From the NCBI GenBank assembly GCA_047615875.1, contig JBLHGU010000005.1:1-64000 (forward strand): DNA of 64,000 nucleotides. Reading direction: 5' to 3'. Positions 24,793 through 34,212 of this stretch are shown piece by piece. How positions within the stretch are numbered: the stretch's first letter is position 1; each line of letters opens with the position of its first letter. The position numbers and the translations under genes were made by a program. This DNA is from JBLHGU01 sp047615875. GTDB taxonomy: Bacteria > Pseudomonadota > Gammaproteobacteria > Arenicellales > CAJQKF01. The notes under the pieces are model-generated. The model did not search any database. It was given only the letters and a program-made list of their open reading frames with translations, and was not told where the DNA came from.

Positions 24793-25983
24793 ATGCTCGA
24801 AACCCTTGCCGAAAGCCAGCCCGAAGCACTCCTGCAGATTTCGATAGATTTTGCCGCTGACACACGCACTGAAAAAATTGACCTTGGCGTGGGCGTCTAC
24901 CGCAACCAGCAAGGCCAAACTCACATACTGAACACAGTAAAAGATGCCGAGGCCAGACTGGTCGAACAGCAGCAGACCAAATCCTATGTTGGATTGCTAG
25001 GTGATACACAATTCAATAAAGCGATATCTGATTTGATACTTGGGCCGCAACTGGTTATGGACCGTCTTGCCGTTTTGCAAACCCCTGGTGGTAGTGCAGC
25101 CTTACGCTTGCTGTTCGAACTGGTTAAAAATGCTAATCCTAAAGCCAACCTTTGGTTACCAGACCCAAGCTGGGCAAATCATCTACCAACCGTGCAAACC
25201 GTAGGTCTAAACTGCGATATTTATCCTTACTACGACGCGAACACAAGCAGTCTAAATTTTTCCGCCATGACCGAGGCCCTGCAGAAACTTTCCGGTAATG
25301 ACGTAGTGCTCCTGCATAGTTGTTGCCACAATCCCACCGGTGCAGACCTTAGCGCTGACCAATGGGATATTGTCGCAGACCTGGCACAGAAAAATGGCTT
25401 CATTCCCCTGGTGGATATGGCCTATCACGGTTTTGCGAACGGTCTAAACGCTGATGCCTATGGTGTCAGGCAACTGGCCAGCAAGTGCCCGGAACTATTA
25501 CTGGCTTATTCCTGTTCGAAGAACTTTGCCATTTATCGCGAACGAACCGGTATTGCGTTGGTGCAATCAAAAACTCATGAAAATGCTGCACGGGCACTAG
25601 GACAAATGAAAGCCGTGGTACGTGCCAACTATTCGATGCCGCCCGACCATGGTGCCGCAGTTGTACGAATAATATTGCAGGATAAGAGCTTAAGAGAAAG
25701 CTGGGCATTGGAACTAGAATCTATACAACAAAGAATTCAAGGTCTACGCAAATGTTTAGCGAATGAGTTTCGACGCCAAACGGGATCAAATCACTATGCA
25801 CGCATTACTCAACAGAACGGCATTTTTTCAATGTTGAATCTAAGTCCGGATCAAGTTCAGGTTTTACGTGACCACTTCGCTATTTATATGCCGAGGGATG
25901 GCAGAATCAACATCGCAGGGCTTAATGAAAGCAACGTGGCTTACTTTGTCACAGCTATTACAAGCTTCAATCAAGAATTTTAA
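24793..25983 (+). CDS. Class I PLP aminotransferase (aspartate/aromatic aminotransferase group)
   Basis: Transfers the amino group of an amino acid to a 2-oxo acid using pyridoxal phosphate. The 396-aa protein has the typical start (DLGVGVYRN), the stacking region, HNPTG (179-183), the Asp and Tyr of DMAYHGF (208-214) and the Schiff-base Lys K243 in SCSKNF. The layout is that of the AspC/TyrB subgroup. It is the first gene of the operon divergent from marR. A ThDP enzyme follows 27 bases on, so the 2-oxo acid product may be decarboxylated next. The natural substrate is unresolved. Confidence 0.9.
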   Translation: MLETLAESQPEALLQISIDFAADTRTEKIDLGVGVYRNQQGQTHILNTVKDAEARLVEQQQTKSYVGLLGDTQFNKAISDLILGPQLVMDRLAVLQTPGGSAALRLLFELVKNANPKANLWLPDPSWANHLPTVQTVGLNCDIYPYYDANTSSLNFSAMTEALQKLSGNDVVLLHSCCHNPTGADLSADQWDIVADLAQKNGFIPLVDMAYHGFANGLNADAYGVRQLASKCPELLLAYSCSKNFAIYRERTGIALVQSKTHENAARALGQMKAVVRANYSMPPDHGAAVVRIILQDKSLRESWALELESIQQRIQGLRKCLANEFRRQTGSNHYARITQQNGIFSMLNLSPDQVQVLRDHFAIYMPRDGRINIAGLNESNVAYFVTAITSFNQEF

Positions 25984-26010
25984 ACTCCGGCAATATCTGG
26001 TCCATTTCCC

Positions 26011-27639
26011 ATGACAAAAACCGTCGCAAGCCTGGTTACTGAAACACTGATTGAAGCAGGCTTTAATCAACTCTATTGTTTGCCAGGTGTTCAAAATGAT
26101 GACTTCTTCGATGCCCTGTATGACAGGCAAACAGAACTTGCACCGATTCACACCCGACACGAGCAGGGTGCAGCCTACATGGCCCTCGGCGCTTATCTTG
26201 CAACCGGTAAGCCACAAGTCTTCAGCGTAGTTCCGGGCCCGGGCTTTCTAAACTCCTGTGCGGCATTATCAACCGCCTATTCGCTCAACGCGCCACTGCT
26301 TGCTTTAATAGGTCAGATTCCATCAGGAGCCATTGGTAAAGGTTTTGGTCTGTTACATGAAATTCCGGACCAGATGGGCATATTAAAAGGCCTGACAAAA
26401 TTTGCCTCGCGTATAACTTCCGGCGATGATGCTGCCAGTGTACTATCTAATGCTCTGTCACAACTGCAAGGCGGACGTCCCAGGCCGATAGGGATTGAAG
26501 TGCCAGTAAACATTTGGAAAGCAACAGTGCCTTCCCTTGGCAATCAGGTAAATGTTACACCCACAATAGGGGCATCAGTTGCGCAAGACAAAATCGAGCA
26601 AGCAGCAGACCTGCTAAGGCAATCTAAACGACCGCTAATCGTTGTTGGTAGCGGCGCACAGGCTAACAGTGAACTGGTTACTCGACTTGCTGAACGACTA
26701 AATGCCCCGGTAATCGCTTTTCGAACCGGACACGGGGTAATTTCTGGTAGCCACCCTTTATGCGTTGGAACTCCAGTTGGCCATGAACTATGGCGCACTA
26801 CGGATACGGTAATTGGACTGGGTACCCGCCTGCAGACACAACAAATGCAATGGGGCGTTGATAAAGATCTACAAATAATACATATCGATATTGATGCCGC
26901 AGAAATTGGCCGGATTAACGCGCCAGCGATTGGCATTAATGCTGATATCCGCCATGCCCTACCTTGCCTGTTGGATGCGTTAAGCACCAATAAAACTGAT
27001 AGAACTGATTGGTTAGAACACGTTGCAACCACAAAGGTCAGATTTCAGGCTTTATATGAAGAGAAACTGGCGCCACAACTGTCCTGGCTAAAAGCCATTC
27101 GCAATGAACTTTCAGACGACGGCATCCTGGTCGACGAACTTACTCAGGTAGGTTATGTCTCGCGCTTCGCCTATCCGGTGCATCACCCACGCACATTTTT
27201 ATCCACTGGTTATCAGGGCACTTTGGGTTGGGGTATCGCGACGGCTCTTGGTGCAGCCCATGCCAGGCGCGATGTACCCGTGGTATCTATTGCCGGTGAC
27301 GGTGGTGCCTTGTTTAATATTGCCGAGCTAGCCACTGCTGCTCACCATCAGATTCCTCTGGTTTCTATTATTTTCAACGATAATGCATTCGGAAATGTTC
27401 GACGATTTCAGATTGAAAATTATAATAACCGTCCCATCGCTTCTAACTTATCCAGCCCCGACTTTGTTCGCCTGGCAGAAAGTTTTGGTGTGAGAGGGTT
27501 GCAAGCGAACAGTCCAACTGAACTTCAAAAGCAGTTGACCCATGCTTTCAAAAGTGATGGCCCAACAGTAATTGAGGTGCCTGTCGGCGAATTCCCATCA
27601 CCGTGGGAATTTATCTTAATGCCGAAGGTACGAGGCTAA
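26011..27639 (+). CDS. Thiamine-diphosphate enzyme of the acetolactate synthase/decarboxylase superfamily
   Basis: Three-domain ThDP enzyme of 542 aa. Catalytic Glu E51 (HEQGAA) lies in the N-terminal domain, followed by GPGFLN. The Mg-ThDP motif runs from GDGG (429-432) to NDNAFGN (456-462). It is likely to decarboxylate or condense a 2-oxo acid. The sequence does not show the features I would expect of Xsc, and no regulatory small subunit is nearby. Between an aminotransferase and a sulfatase, a decarboxylase acting on the transaminated acid is the simplest reading, but this is inference. It ends one base before the sulfatase ATG. Confidence 0.88.
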   Translation: MTKTVASLVTETLIEAGFNQLYCLPGVQNDDFFDALYDRQTELAPIHTRHEQGAAYMALGAYLATGKPQVFSVVPGPGFLNSCAALSTAYSLNAPLLALIGQIPSGAIGKGFGLLHEIPDQMGILKGLTKFASRITSGDDAASVLSNALSQLQGGRPRPIGIEVPVNIWKATVPSLGNQVNVTPTIGASVAQDKIEQAADLLRQSKRPLIVVGSGAQANSELVTRLAERLNAPVIAFRTGHGVISGSHPLCVGTPVGHELWRTTDTVIGLGTRLQTQQMQWGVDKDLQIIHIDIDAAEIGRINAPAIGINADIRHALPCLLDALSTNKTDRTDWLEHVATTKVRFQALYEEKLAPQLSWLKAIRNELSDDGILVDELTQVGYVSRFAYPVHHPRTFLSTGYQGTLGWGIATALGAAHARRDVPVVSIAGDGGALFNIAELATAAHHQIPLVSIIFNDNAFGNVRRFQIENYNNRPIASNLSSPDFVRLAESFGVRGLQANSPTELQKQLTHAFKSDGPTVIEVPVGEFPSPWEFILMPKVRG

Positions 27640-27640
27640 A

Positions 27641-29206
27641 ATGTCCAAACAACCCAACTTCGTATTTTTCATCACTGATCAACAAAGGGCCGACTGGCTT
27701 GGCTGTTATGGCCATCCAGTAGTAAAAACACCCAATATTGATGCCATAGCCGCCAGCGGTACCCGCTTCACTAACTTTCATACAGCGTCGCCAGTATGTA
27801 TGCCAAACCGCGCTTCACTTATGACAGGCAGGTACCCCAGCGTTCATGGGCTTCGTTACAACGGCGGTTCATTGTCCAGTGATGCCAACACCTTCGTTGA
27901 TGTACTTGCTGCGGGCGGCTACAACACCGCCATGATAGGTAAAAGTCATTTACGGCCATTCCTGGATTTCCCGGCAGTACGACCTGAAGATACGACGTTT
28001 CGACATTATAGCGAGGCCTGGAAGTCGGAAGAAAACAGAGTCGGTCCCGAGCACCCCGACAACTACGAAGCAGATGTTAGGTACGAAGTACCCACACCAT
28101 TTTACGGCTTCAAGCATGTCGATATGGTCACCGGGCATGGTGACCAATGCGGCGGTCATTACCAACAATGGTTTCGACAACAAGCTGCTGATTACCGTGA
28201 GCTACTAAATCGGGACAATCAGCTTTCACATAACTATTCCTGTCCCCAGGCTTATCGAACACCAATACCTGAGGAGCTATATTCAACCGCTTATATAGGC
28301 AAACAGGCGCGAGAGTATATTCAGCAACAAGAGTCCAGCAAACAGCCATTTTTCCTGTTTATTTCTTTTCCAGACCCTCATCATCCATTCAACCCACCAG
28401 GTCGTTACTGGGACATGTATAGACCTGAGCAGTTCGAATGCTCACTACCGTTCGAATCACATAAAAATCCTACGCCACCCATGACGTACATGCATGATCA
28501 ATGGCAAAAAAGCACATCGGCACAAGCTTTGGCCACCACGGGCATGATGACAGATCAGGATAATATTACTCAGGTGATGGCTTTAACGGCGGGCATGATC
28601 GGTATGATCGACGACACCGTAGGCTCAGTAGTTGATGAACTAAAAGCAAATGACCTTTATGACAATAGTGTATTGAGCTTCACCACCGACCACGGTGATT
28701 ATCTGGGCGATTTTAATATGCTTTTAAAAGGCTCTTTGCCATTTCGATCCATAACCCGGGTACCGATGATCTGGTCCGATCCTGAATCTCGTCAGGCATC
28801 GACCAGTGCAGCACTGGGTTCAACTGTTGATATTTCGGCAACTATTCTCGAGCGCGCCGGACTGGCGGCTTATCGTGGTCTGCAAGGCAGGAGTTTTATG
28901 GCTTGCATGAACAATTCTGCAAGCCTCAACGAAAACCTGCTTGTTGAATACAACGATGGTGTGGCTCGGCTTGGATTCGAACAGCCCGCTAGAGTTCGAA
29001 GCCTGATTACTGACAGCTATCGTTTAACGATATACAAGAATCAACCCTGGGGAGAGTTGTATGATTTGGTAAACGACCCTAACGAAACTTACAATAGGTG
29101 GTTGGACGACAGTTACTCTGCAACTAAAACAGATCTATTGTTGAAATTAAATCAGCGGCTGTTTGATTTAATGGATGAGAGTCCACAATCACTTTATCTC
29201 GCTTAA
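27641..29206 (+). CDS. Type I sulfatase (formylglycine-dependent)
   Basis: Sulfate-ester hydrolase of the alkaline phosphatase superfamily, 521 aa. The sulfatase signature CMPNR (C53-R57), followed by ASLMTGRYP, provides the Cys that must be converted to formylglycine. A metal-binding Asp is visible in ITDQQRADW (D13), and a second pair lies in TTDHGDYLGDF. No signal peptide is present, so it should act in the cytoplasm on an imported sulfated compound. It starts one base after the ThDP gene and is tightly coupled to it. No anaerobic or aerobic maturase gene is in the window. Confidence 0.92.
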   Translation: MSKQPNFVFFITDQQRADWLGCYGHPVVKTPNIDAIAASGTRFTNFHTASPVCMPNRASLMTGRYPSVHGLRYNGGSLSSDANTFVDVLAAGGYNTAMIGKSHLRPFLDFPAVRPEDTTFRHYSEAWKSEENRVGPEHPDNYEADVRYEVPTPFYGFKHVDMVTGHGDQCGGHYQQWFRQQAADYRELLNRDNQLSHNYSCPQAYRTPIPEELYSTAYIGKQAREYIQQQESSKQPFFLFISFPDPHHPFNPPGRYWDMYRPEQFECSLPFESHKNPTPPMTYMHDQWQKSTSAQALATTGMMTDQDNITQVMALTAGMIGMIDDTVGSVVDELKANDLYDNSVLSFTTDHGDYLGDFNMLLKGSLPFRSITRVPMIWSDPESRQASTSAALGSTVDISATILERAGLAAYRGLQGRSFMACMNNSASLNENLLVEYNDGVARLGFEQPARVRSLITDSYRLTIYKNQPWGELYDLVNDPNETYNRWLDDSYSATKTDLLLKLNQRLFDLMDESPQSLYLA

Positions 29207-29226
29207 ATACCCCGTTATAACTGTAA

Positions 29227-30639
29227 ATGCATATAGTAAATAAACTTAGAAGCATTATTGGCGAAAAATATGTATTAACAGGTACAGATACTAATGCATG
29301 GTCAACTGACTGGACGGGAAAATATAGCTGCCAGCCAATGGCCGTGGTCAGGCCAGCTGATAGTCAGGAGATTTCAAAGATAATTAAACTGGCTAATGAG
29401 GCATCTACGCCAGTTGTACCCATAGCCGGCGGTACCGGCTTAACTGGTGGCACCTATGCCCAGGATGCTATTCTCGTTTCTGTTGATCGACTGAACAAAA
29501 TAATGTCCATTAATGTGGAAGGCAGAACGGCTGTTGTAGAGAGCGGTGTAATACTCGCCAGCTTGCATAAGGCTGCTGATGACTACGGCCTGATTTTTCC
29601 ATTAACTTTTGGCGCTAAGGGATCCGCCCGAATAGGTGGTTGTCTTGCAAACAATGCCGGTGGTTCTAATGTATTGCGCTATGGCAATACAAGGGACTTG
29701 TGTCTCGGTATTGAAGTAGTACTTGGTAATGGTGACATAATGAACCTGATGACCGAACTACATAAAGACAATACTGGTTACAACTTGCGCAATCTTCTAA
29801 TTGGTTCTGAAGGCACCCTGGGAATCATTACTGCAGCTGTATTAAAGCTGGCACCTAAACCCCGTGCTTATGCTACCGCTATCTTCGCTGCATCTTCTTT
29901 GCCATCAGCGTTGCGACTGCTTAATCATCTCAAAGAAGCAACCAACGACGCAGTAGAAGCATTTGAGTTTATGCCTGGAAACTATGTAGAAGCCTATTTA
30001 AGTAAACATAGTGACGCCAAAGCTCCCTTTGAGCAAACCTATGATATAAATGTACTTGTAGAAATCGGTGCAACAGCACCAAGAGATGCACTTGTTGATG
30101 CGGATGGAAATCTGCCAGTAGTCAATTATCTACAAACCTTACTAGCAGAAGGACTGGAAGACGAGAGCATTCTTAATGCAGTAATTGCTTCCAGCGAAAG
30201 TCAGCGACTACAATTGTGGGCCATGCGCGAGGCCGCTGCAGAATTGGCCCATGATCACCCGGGCATGATTGGTAACGATATAACATTACCCCTCGCTAAC
30301 GTTGAATCATTCCTGCAACAGATGGATCTGAGACTCAAAAACATTGATCATAGCGCAAAGACTATGATTGTCGCTCACCTCGGTGATGGCAATATTCACT
30401 ATGCCGTACATCCAAGTTCTACTGATAAGCAACTTCGAGAAACAATAATTGAGTCAGTAGAAAAATTAGCGATATCCATGGGTGGGAGCTTCTCTGCCGA
30501 GCACGGTATTGGTCTGAGTAAGCTAGGCTCTATGAAAGCTCATAAGGACCCAATAGCGCTTCAGGTAATGCGCAACATAAAGCACGCACTCGACCCAAAT
30601 AATATACTAAACCCCGGCAAAGTCATTCCTGAAAGTTAG
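29227..30639 (+). CDS. FAD-linked 2-hydroxyacid dehydrogenase (GlcD/D-lactate dehydrogenase family)
   Basis: Flavoenzyme of the VAO/PCMH fold (470 aa). The FAD-binding_4 domain has the phosphate loop PIAGGTGLTGGTY, then a segment with IGGCLANNAGG and LIGSEGTLGIIT. The C-terminal domain ends with AEHGIGLSKLGSM and NPGKV. It oxidises a D-2-hydroxy acid such as D-lactate, glycolate or an analogue to the 2-oxo acid. It lies 20 bases after the sulfatase. In this operon it would produce a 2-oxo acid that the ThDP enzyme or aminotransferase could use. Confidence 0.92.
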   Translation: MHIVNKLRSIIGEKYVLTGTDTNAWSTDWTGKYSCQPMAVVRPADSQEISKIIKLANEASTPVVPIAGGTGLTGGTYAQDAILVSVDRLNKIMSINVEGRTAVVESGVILASLHKAADDYGLIFPLTFGAKGSARIGGCLANNAGGSNVLRYGNTRDLCLGIEVVLGNGDIMNLMTELHKDNTGYNLRNLLIGSEGTLGIITAAVLKLAPKPRAYATAIFAASSLPSALRLLNHLKEATNDAVEAFEFMPGNYVEAYLSKHSDAKAPFEQTYDINVLVEIGATAPRDALVDADGNLPVVNYLQTLLAEGLEDESILNAVIASSESQRLQLWAMREAAAELAHDHPGMIGNDITLPLANVESFLQQMDLRLKNIDHSAKTMIVAHLGDGNIHYAVHPSSTDKQLRETIIESVEKLAISMGGSFSAEHGIGLSKLGSMKAHKDPIALQVMRNIKHALDPNNILNPGKVIPES

Positions 30640-30737
30640 TAGCGAATAAGTGTTGAATCGAGTTATGATTTTGCAACCTGCGATTTTGCGGTAACATAAG
30701 CCTTACTATTAAAACAGCGATAAATAAGAGGAACAAA

Positions 30738-31415
30738 ATGTCTCTCAACGTAGTTGGTGTAGGCATGGGGCGAACCGGTACTGCCTCATTGAAAGTAGCA
30801 CTTGAACAACTTGGTATCGGTCGTTGTTATCATATGACCGAAGTTATGCAACATCCTGTATGTATTCAGGACTGGGTGAATGCGGCTAACGGCACCCCAG
30901 ACTGGGACAAAATTTTCGATGGTTATGGGGCTACAGTTGATAATCCGGCCTGTGGCTTCTGGAAAGAACTCTGTAACTTTTACTCACAGGCCAAGGTTAT
31001 TCTGACAGTTCGCGATGCGGAAAGCTGGTTTAACTCGACTAACGAAACTATTCACTCAACGGGCTTTGCATCGTTTATAAAGAACAGTCCCTGGGGCGAA
31101 ATGATTCAACGAACTATATTCGACACGATGGACAACCGTATGCAGGATAAGGATTTTATGATGTCCTTTTTCAATAATCGAAGCGATGAAATTATAGACA
31201 CCATAGCCCCAGAACGCCTGCTGATTTATAAGGTTGCAGATGGATGGGGTCCGCTATGCGAATTTCTTGAGATTGGCGAACCAGATATCGATTTTCCACG
31301 AATCAATAGCCGCAACGAAACCAAAGAGTTACTGGATTCAATGATGGCCGCCAGTGGCGATAAGATGAACGACGATGCAATGTCTGAGGCAGCAAAAACA
31401 TTACACGGTGATTAA
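30738..31415 (+). CDS. Sulfotransferase-family protein (Sulfotransfer_4-like)
   Basis: A 225-aa protein with a PAPS 5'-phosphosulfate loop (GMGRTGTASLK, residues 8-18) and a second segment resembling the 3'-phosphate site (LTVRDAESWFNS). It starts at ATG 30738 with AGAGGA upstream, 98 bases after the FAD enzyme. It may have its own promoter. It is interesting next to a sulfatase, since the two act in opposite directions on sulfate esters. The acceptor is unknown. Confidence 0.82.
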   Translation: MSLNVVGVGMGRTGTASLKVALEQLGIGRCYHMTEVMQHPVCIQDWVNAANGTPDWDKIFDGYGATVDNPACGFWKELCNFYSQAKVILTVRDAESWFNSTNETIHSTGFASFIKNSPWGEMIQRTIFDTMDNRMQDKDFMMSFFNNRSDEIIDTIAPERLLIYKVADGWGPLCEFLEIGEPDIDFPRINSRNETKELLDSMMAASGDKMNDDAMSEAAKTLHGD

Positions 31416-31727
31416 AATATCCCACCGCTTACTCTATTCATAGGACGGGTGAAACCTACCATCTTGCATGAGTGTAGAAAGTAAAACTTTATTTTCCTCA
31501 CACTAGTATCTGCGTAGTCCCTCTGCATATAGATTTCCCTGTAAATTATTATAGCCTGTTAAATTTCTTTTGATGGGTTTCACCCATCCTACGCAATCCG
31601 CTGTGGCAAGATTGAATATTCGACTGCAAATGTTTGACTAGTTTGAACGAGCACTTAGGGGTGTTCTATAGCCGGTGCAGTGATGCATCGACGCAAGAAA
31701 ACGAGCTCGATATATTTAATTTAGCCA
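31416..31727. other. 312-base gap with REP-like palindromes
   Basis: No gene is seen here. The gap holds one clear GATGGG/CCCATC palindrome (31572-31588, followed by CTACG) and a degraded related copy at about 31441-31463 (TAGGACGGGTGAAACCTACC). The rest is AT-rich with no obvious promoter for the sulfotransferase-side strand. Confidence 0.5.
31572..31593. repeat. REP-like palindrome, copy 1
   Basis: GATGGG and CCCATC pair across TTTCA and are followed by CTACG. The same core (GATGG..GAAACCCATCCTACG) recurs in the longer copy at 34587-34612, so this is a dispersed short palindrome rather than a unique terminator. Confidence 0.55.
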
Positions 31728-32642
31728 CTAGACTAGCGGAACCTCCCCCTTAACCTCCTCTTTTATCGAATGAAATTCAAGGTCACCGATCATCTTTTTC
31801 TCGGCAGCTTTCACGGGAGCCTTATGTGAACTATTGTCTCCATGGACTGTATGGTAAACGGGTGTGCTTTCGTCACCATCGCCTGACACTGCCGTAATTG
31901 CATAGGTAAATTCTTCGCCTTTTACAACGCCCCGATCAAAGAATGAAAAAGTATCGCCACTCACCTCTGACAATAGGGTCAGCTGATCACCTTGCAATGA
32001 ATATATTCGATAATTGGCGATCGTTCCACTTTCGTTCTTATCGTTTCTTTGCCAGTTAATCTGGATTATATGCTCGGCGTTTAAAAAGGCTTTGTTTGTA
32101 TTTAGATTGGCGGACAGAATCAACGGTGGAGCCAGATTAAATAAAGATTTGATCGCACTAGATGTCTGTTCGCCATCTGTATTACTTGCCCCTAGAACAA
32201 TTGCTAACCACCTTGGGTCACTGGGTAGGCCTGGTAGCAATGTTTCGTACTCGAGATCCAGAATATCTGTACCGTCACTATATTTCTCGGAAACAGTTGT
32301 CAGTAGATAATTGCCTTGCGCTGAATTAGGTGAAGTTGCAGGCGATTCTGACGGGACTGAAGCTGGAGGCGGAGCTGATACAGTCACGGGTTCAGGTGTT
32401 GCAACTGACGTAGTTACAGGCGTAGGTTTAGGAATTGGTTTCGGTGCTGGAGCCATACTCGGTGTCGATATACATTGCCCGCCACCCGCCGTGGAATTCA
32501 CTGGATCGCATGAGGAACTATCGCAAAAGACATCACTACCACTGCTATCAAAACAAGCCCAGGCACTATTCGACGCGGACAAAACCAGTGCTACCGCACC
32601 AATGATTTGTTTTAATGTCAGATTGTTTAAAAAAATATTCAT
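31728..32642 (-). CDS. Secreted protein with proline-rich linker and fibronectin-III-like domain
   Basis: A hypothetical protein of 304 aa. The Sec signal peptide ends SNSAWA before a Cys. The W at position -2 does not suit a lipobox, so signal peptidase I is likelier. A Cys-rich stretch (about 30-57) is followed by a Pro/Thr/Ser/Val-rich linker (about 60-110). The C-terminal half is a beta-sandwich region with INWQRND and FTYAITAVSGDG patterns typical of fibronectin-III modules. It starts 10 bases after the TPR/beta-barrel gene on the same strand, so the pair forms an operon. It may be exported or displayed with its partner's help. Confidence 0.68.
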   Translation of the reverse strand: MNIFLNNLTLKQIIGAVALVLSASNSAWACFDSSGSDVFCDSSSCDPVNSTAGGGQCISTPSMAPAPKPIPKPTPVTTSVATPEPVTVSAPPPASVPSESPATSPNSAQGNYLLTTVSEKYSDGTDILDLEYETLLPGLPSDPRWLAIVLGASNTDGEQTSSAIKSLFNLAPPLILSANLNTNKAFLNAEHIIQINWQRNDKNESGTIANYRIYSLQGDQLTLLSEVSGDTFSFFDRGVVKGEEFTYAITAVSGDGDESTPVYHTVHGDNSSHKAPVKAAEKKMIGDLEFHSIKEEVKGEVPLV

Positions 32643-32652
32643 AGGTTCGGCC

Positions 32653-34212
32653 TCAGAATTCCGCTGTCAGGCTGACCGAAATTCTTGTCCGGTCGTAATC
32701 ATAAAACGAAATATTGGATCCATTTTCGAGACGATCCAATTGCAGGTTTAATTTCAACTTCTCATTTAATTTTGATTCAACTACTACTCCAAGCTGCATC
32801 ATATCGTCACGTCTTTTACTACTGGAAAATGAATTAATATTGTCGTAATCCGTGTTCGATAGTCCCGTATAAGCTGACAACTCCAGCGGGAATCTGCGGG
32901 ACTGCACCGTTAAACTTGGCAAGGCACGTCTACCGTGTAACTGCAAACCAATAGCCTGGGATCCAAAATCATTGCCCGATGCATTGCTAGTACTAAATTG
33001 CATCCCCAGAAGGGTTTTCCAAACTGCAAAATCCTGGCTTAATCCAATGCCAAAAATATGACCGTCCTCGTCCCTGTTTAGATCATCTACTAAGATCGGA
33101 CGATCAAAGTCGGCATCCCGAAAAGTATAGAAGCCATTCAGTTCTCGGTCGTCGTCCAATTGTTTGTTAAGACCCAATGTCATGTAGTTGGTATCTAAAA
33201 AATTATCACCGTCTAGCTCACCCTTCGTTAACCCTAACGTTGCACTTCCGACTATGGATTGATTGAGCCATTTTGAATACGTCCCATACACAGAATGTCG
33301 GGTTGTATCAAACTGATCCATTGAACTAAAGCGTTCGGAATCAAATTGATAGCCAAGCCGGACAAGCTGGCCACCCTGGTCGTAGGCGCGCCAGTTAATT
33401 CCGCCCCCTATTAGAATGGATTCATCCGATACGCTGCCAATATCTGCTGGTTTCGCTACTCCATTTGCAAGACCGATAACATTGTCGTTATAACCAAAAG
33501 TAGCCTTTAGCCATCCACTGACCGGCTTGGTTGCGGGATTAGTGTGCTCCCTTGTTACGTTACTGGCATATTCAGATGGAAGGGAACGAATCACCCTTAG
33601 ATCAAGATCTGATCGATTGTCGTTAGAAATCATCTGGTCAAGATAACCAGCTGAATCCTCGTACTCGCCTTGTTGATTAGCCACCTGGGCTAGATAGAAA
33701 AATGCGAGATCGTTATCGGGGTCCTGAGCAATGGCACCAAGAAGATATCTTTTAGCCTGTTCTGCATCATTAAGCTGCAAATAGGATTTTGCGAGGTATA
33801 TATAGCCAGCAGATTGAGTCGGTTGATTTTGGTTATAGGTGGTAAATTTTTTGATCGCTTCGTCTACCTGGCCACTTTCAAGATGAGCACGACCCAGATT
33901 AAAACTGAGCAAATTACCCTTATAGCCTGCCGCCTCAGCGCGATTAAAGTACTCTAACGCATCTACAGGGGAAGCTAGCCCTAACTGCACGATGCCCTGA
34001 AAGTTCAGTATTATTGCCCTCGTACTATCCGCCAAACCAGTCTTGTCTATTGCCGAAAGCGCATCTTCTGCTTGCTGGTATTGGTTCGCCTCGAGAAAAC
34101 CCAGTGCAGCGGAGAGACTCTCTAAATTATTTTCCTGAGCTCTGGCGAGTGACGGAGTCGAAAAACAAATAATGAATGCAAATGCTGAAATCCAGCGGAA
34201 TTTAGTGTTCAT
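32653..34212 (-). CDS. TPR plus outer-membrane beta-barrel protein (Slam/DUF560-like architecture)
   Basis: A 519-aa envelope protein. It has a signal peptide (1-25, ending LARA), then tetratricopeptide-like repeats over about 30-190 (for example NQPTQSAGYIYLAKSYLQLND). From about 215 there is a series of alternating amphipathic strands starting with ATFGYNDNVIGL and ending in a terminal Phe (SVSLTAEF), the usual outer-membrane barrel signature. This order matches Slam-type surface protein modifiers, though I cannot confirm the family. It is first in an operon with the secreted protein downstream. Confidence 0.72.
   Translation of the reverse strand: MNTKFRWISAFAFIICFSTPSLARAQENNLESLSAALGFLEANQYQQAEDALSAIDKTGLADSTRAIILNFQGIVQLGLASPVDALEYFNRAEAAGYKGNLLSFNLGRAHLESGQVDEAIKKFTTYNQNQPTQSAGYIYLAKSYLQLNDAEQAKRYLLGAIAQDPDNDLAFFYLAQVANQQGEYEDSAGYLDQMISNDNRSDLDLRVIRSLPSEYASNVTREHTNPATKPVSGWLKATFGYNDNVIGLANGVAKPADIGSVSDESILIGGGINWRAYDQGGQLVRLGYQFDSERFSSMDQFDTTRHSVYGTYSKWLNQSIVGSATLGLTKGELDGDNFLDTNYMTLGLNKQLDDDRELNGFYTFRDADFDRPILVDDLNRDEDGHIFGIGLSQDFAVWKTLLGMQFSTSNASGNDFGSQAIGLQLHGRRALPSLTVQSRRFPLELSAYTGLSNTDYDNINSFSSSKRRDDMMQLGVVVESKLNEKLKLNLQLDRLENGSNISFYDYDRTRISVSLTAEF

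Noticed and set aside
26544..27032. Open frame on the minus strand opposite the ThDP enzyme
   Set aside because: Cys/Ser-rich complement of a well-supported coding frame; no start signal.
26011..27639. Sulfoacetaldehyde acetyltransferase (Xsc) assignment for the ThDP enzyme
   Set aside because: The N-terminal and central segments do not resemble Xsc as I know it, and no phosphate acetyltransferase gene is near.
32311..32751. Open frame on the plus strand opposite the secreted-protein gene
   Set aside because: Low-complexity Gly/Val/Thr/Glu sequence is the complement of the proline-rich linker. There is no independent evidence of a gene.
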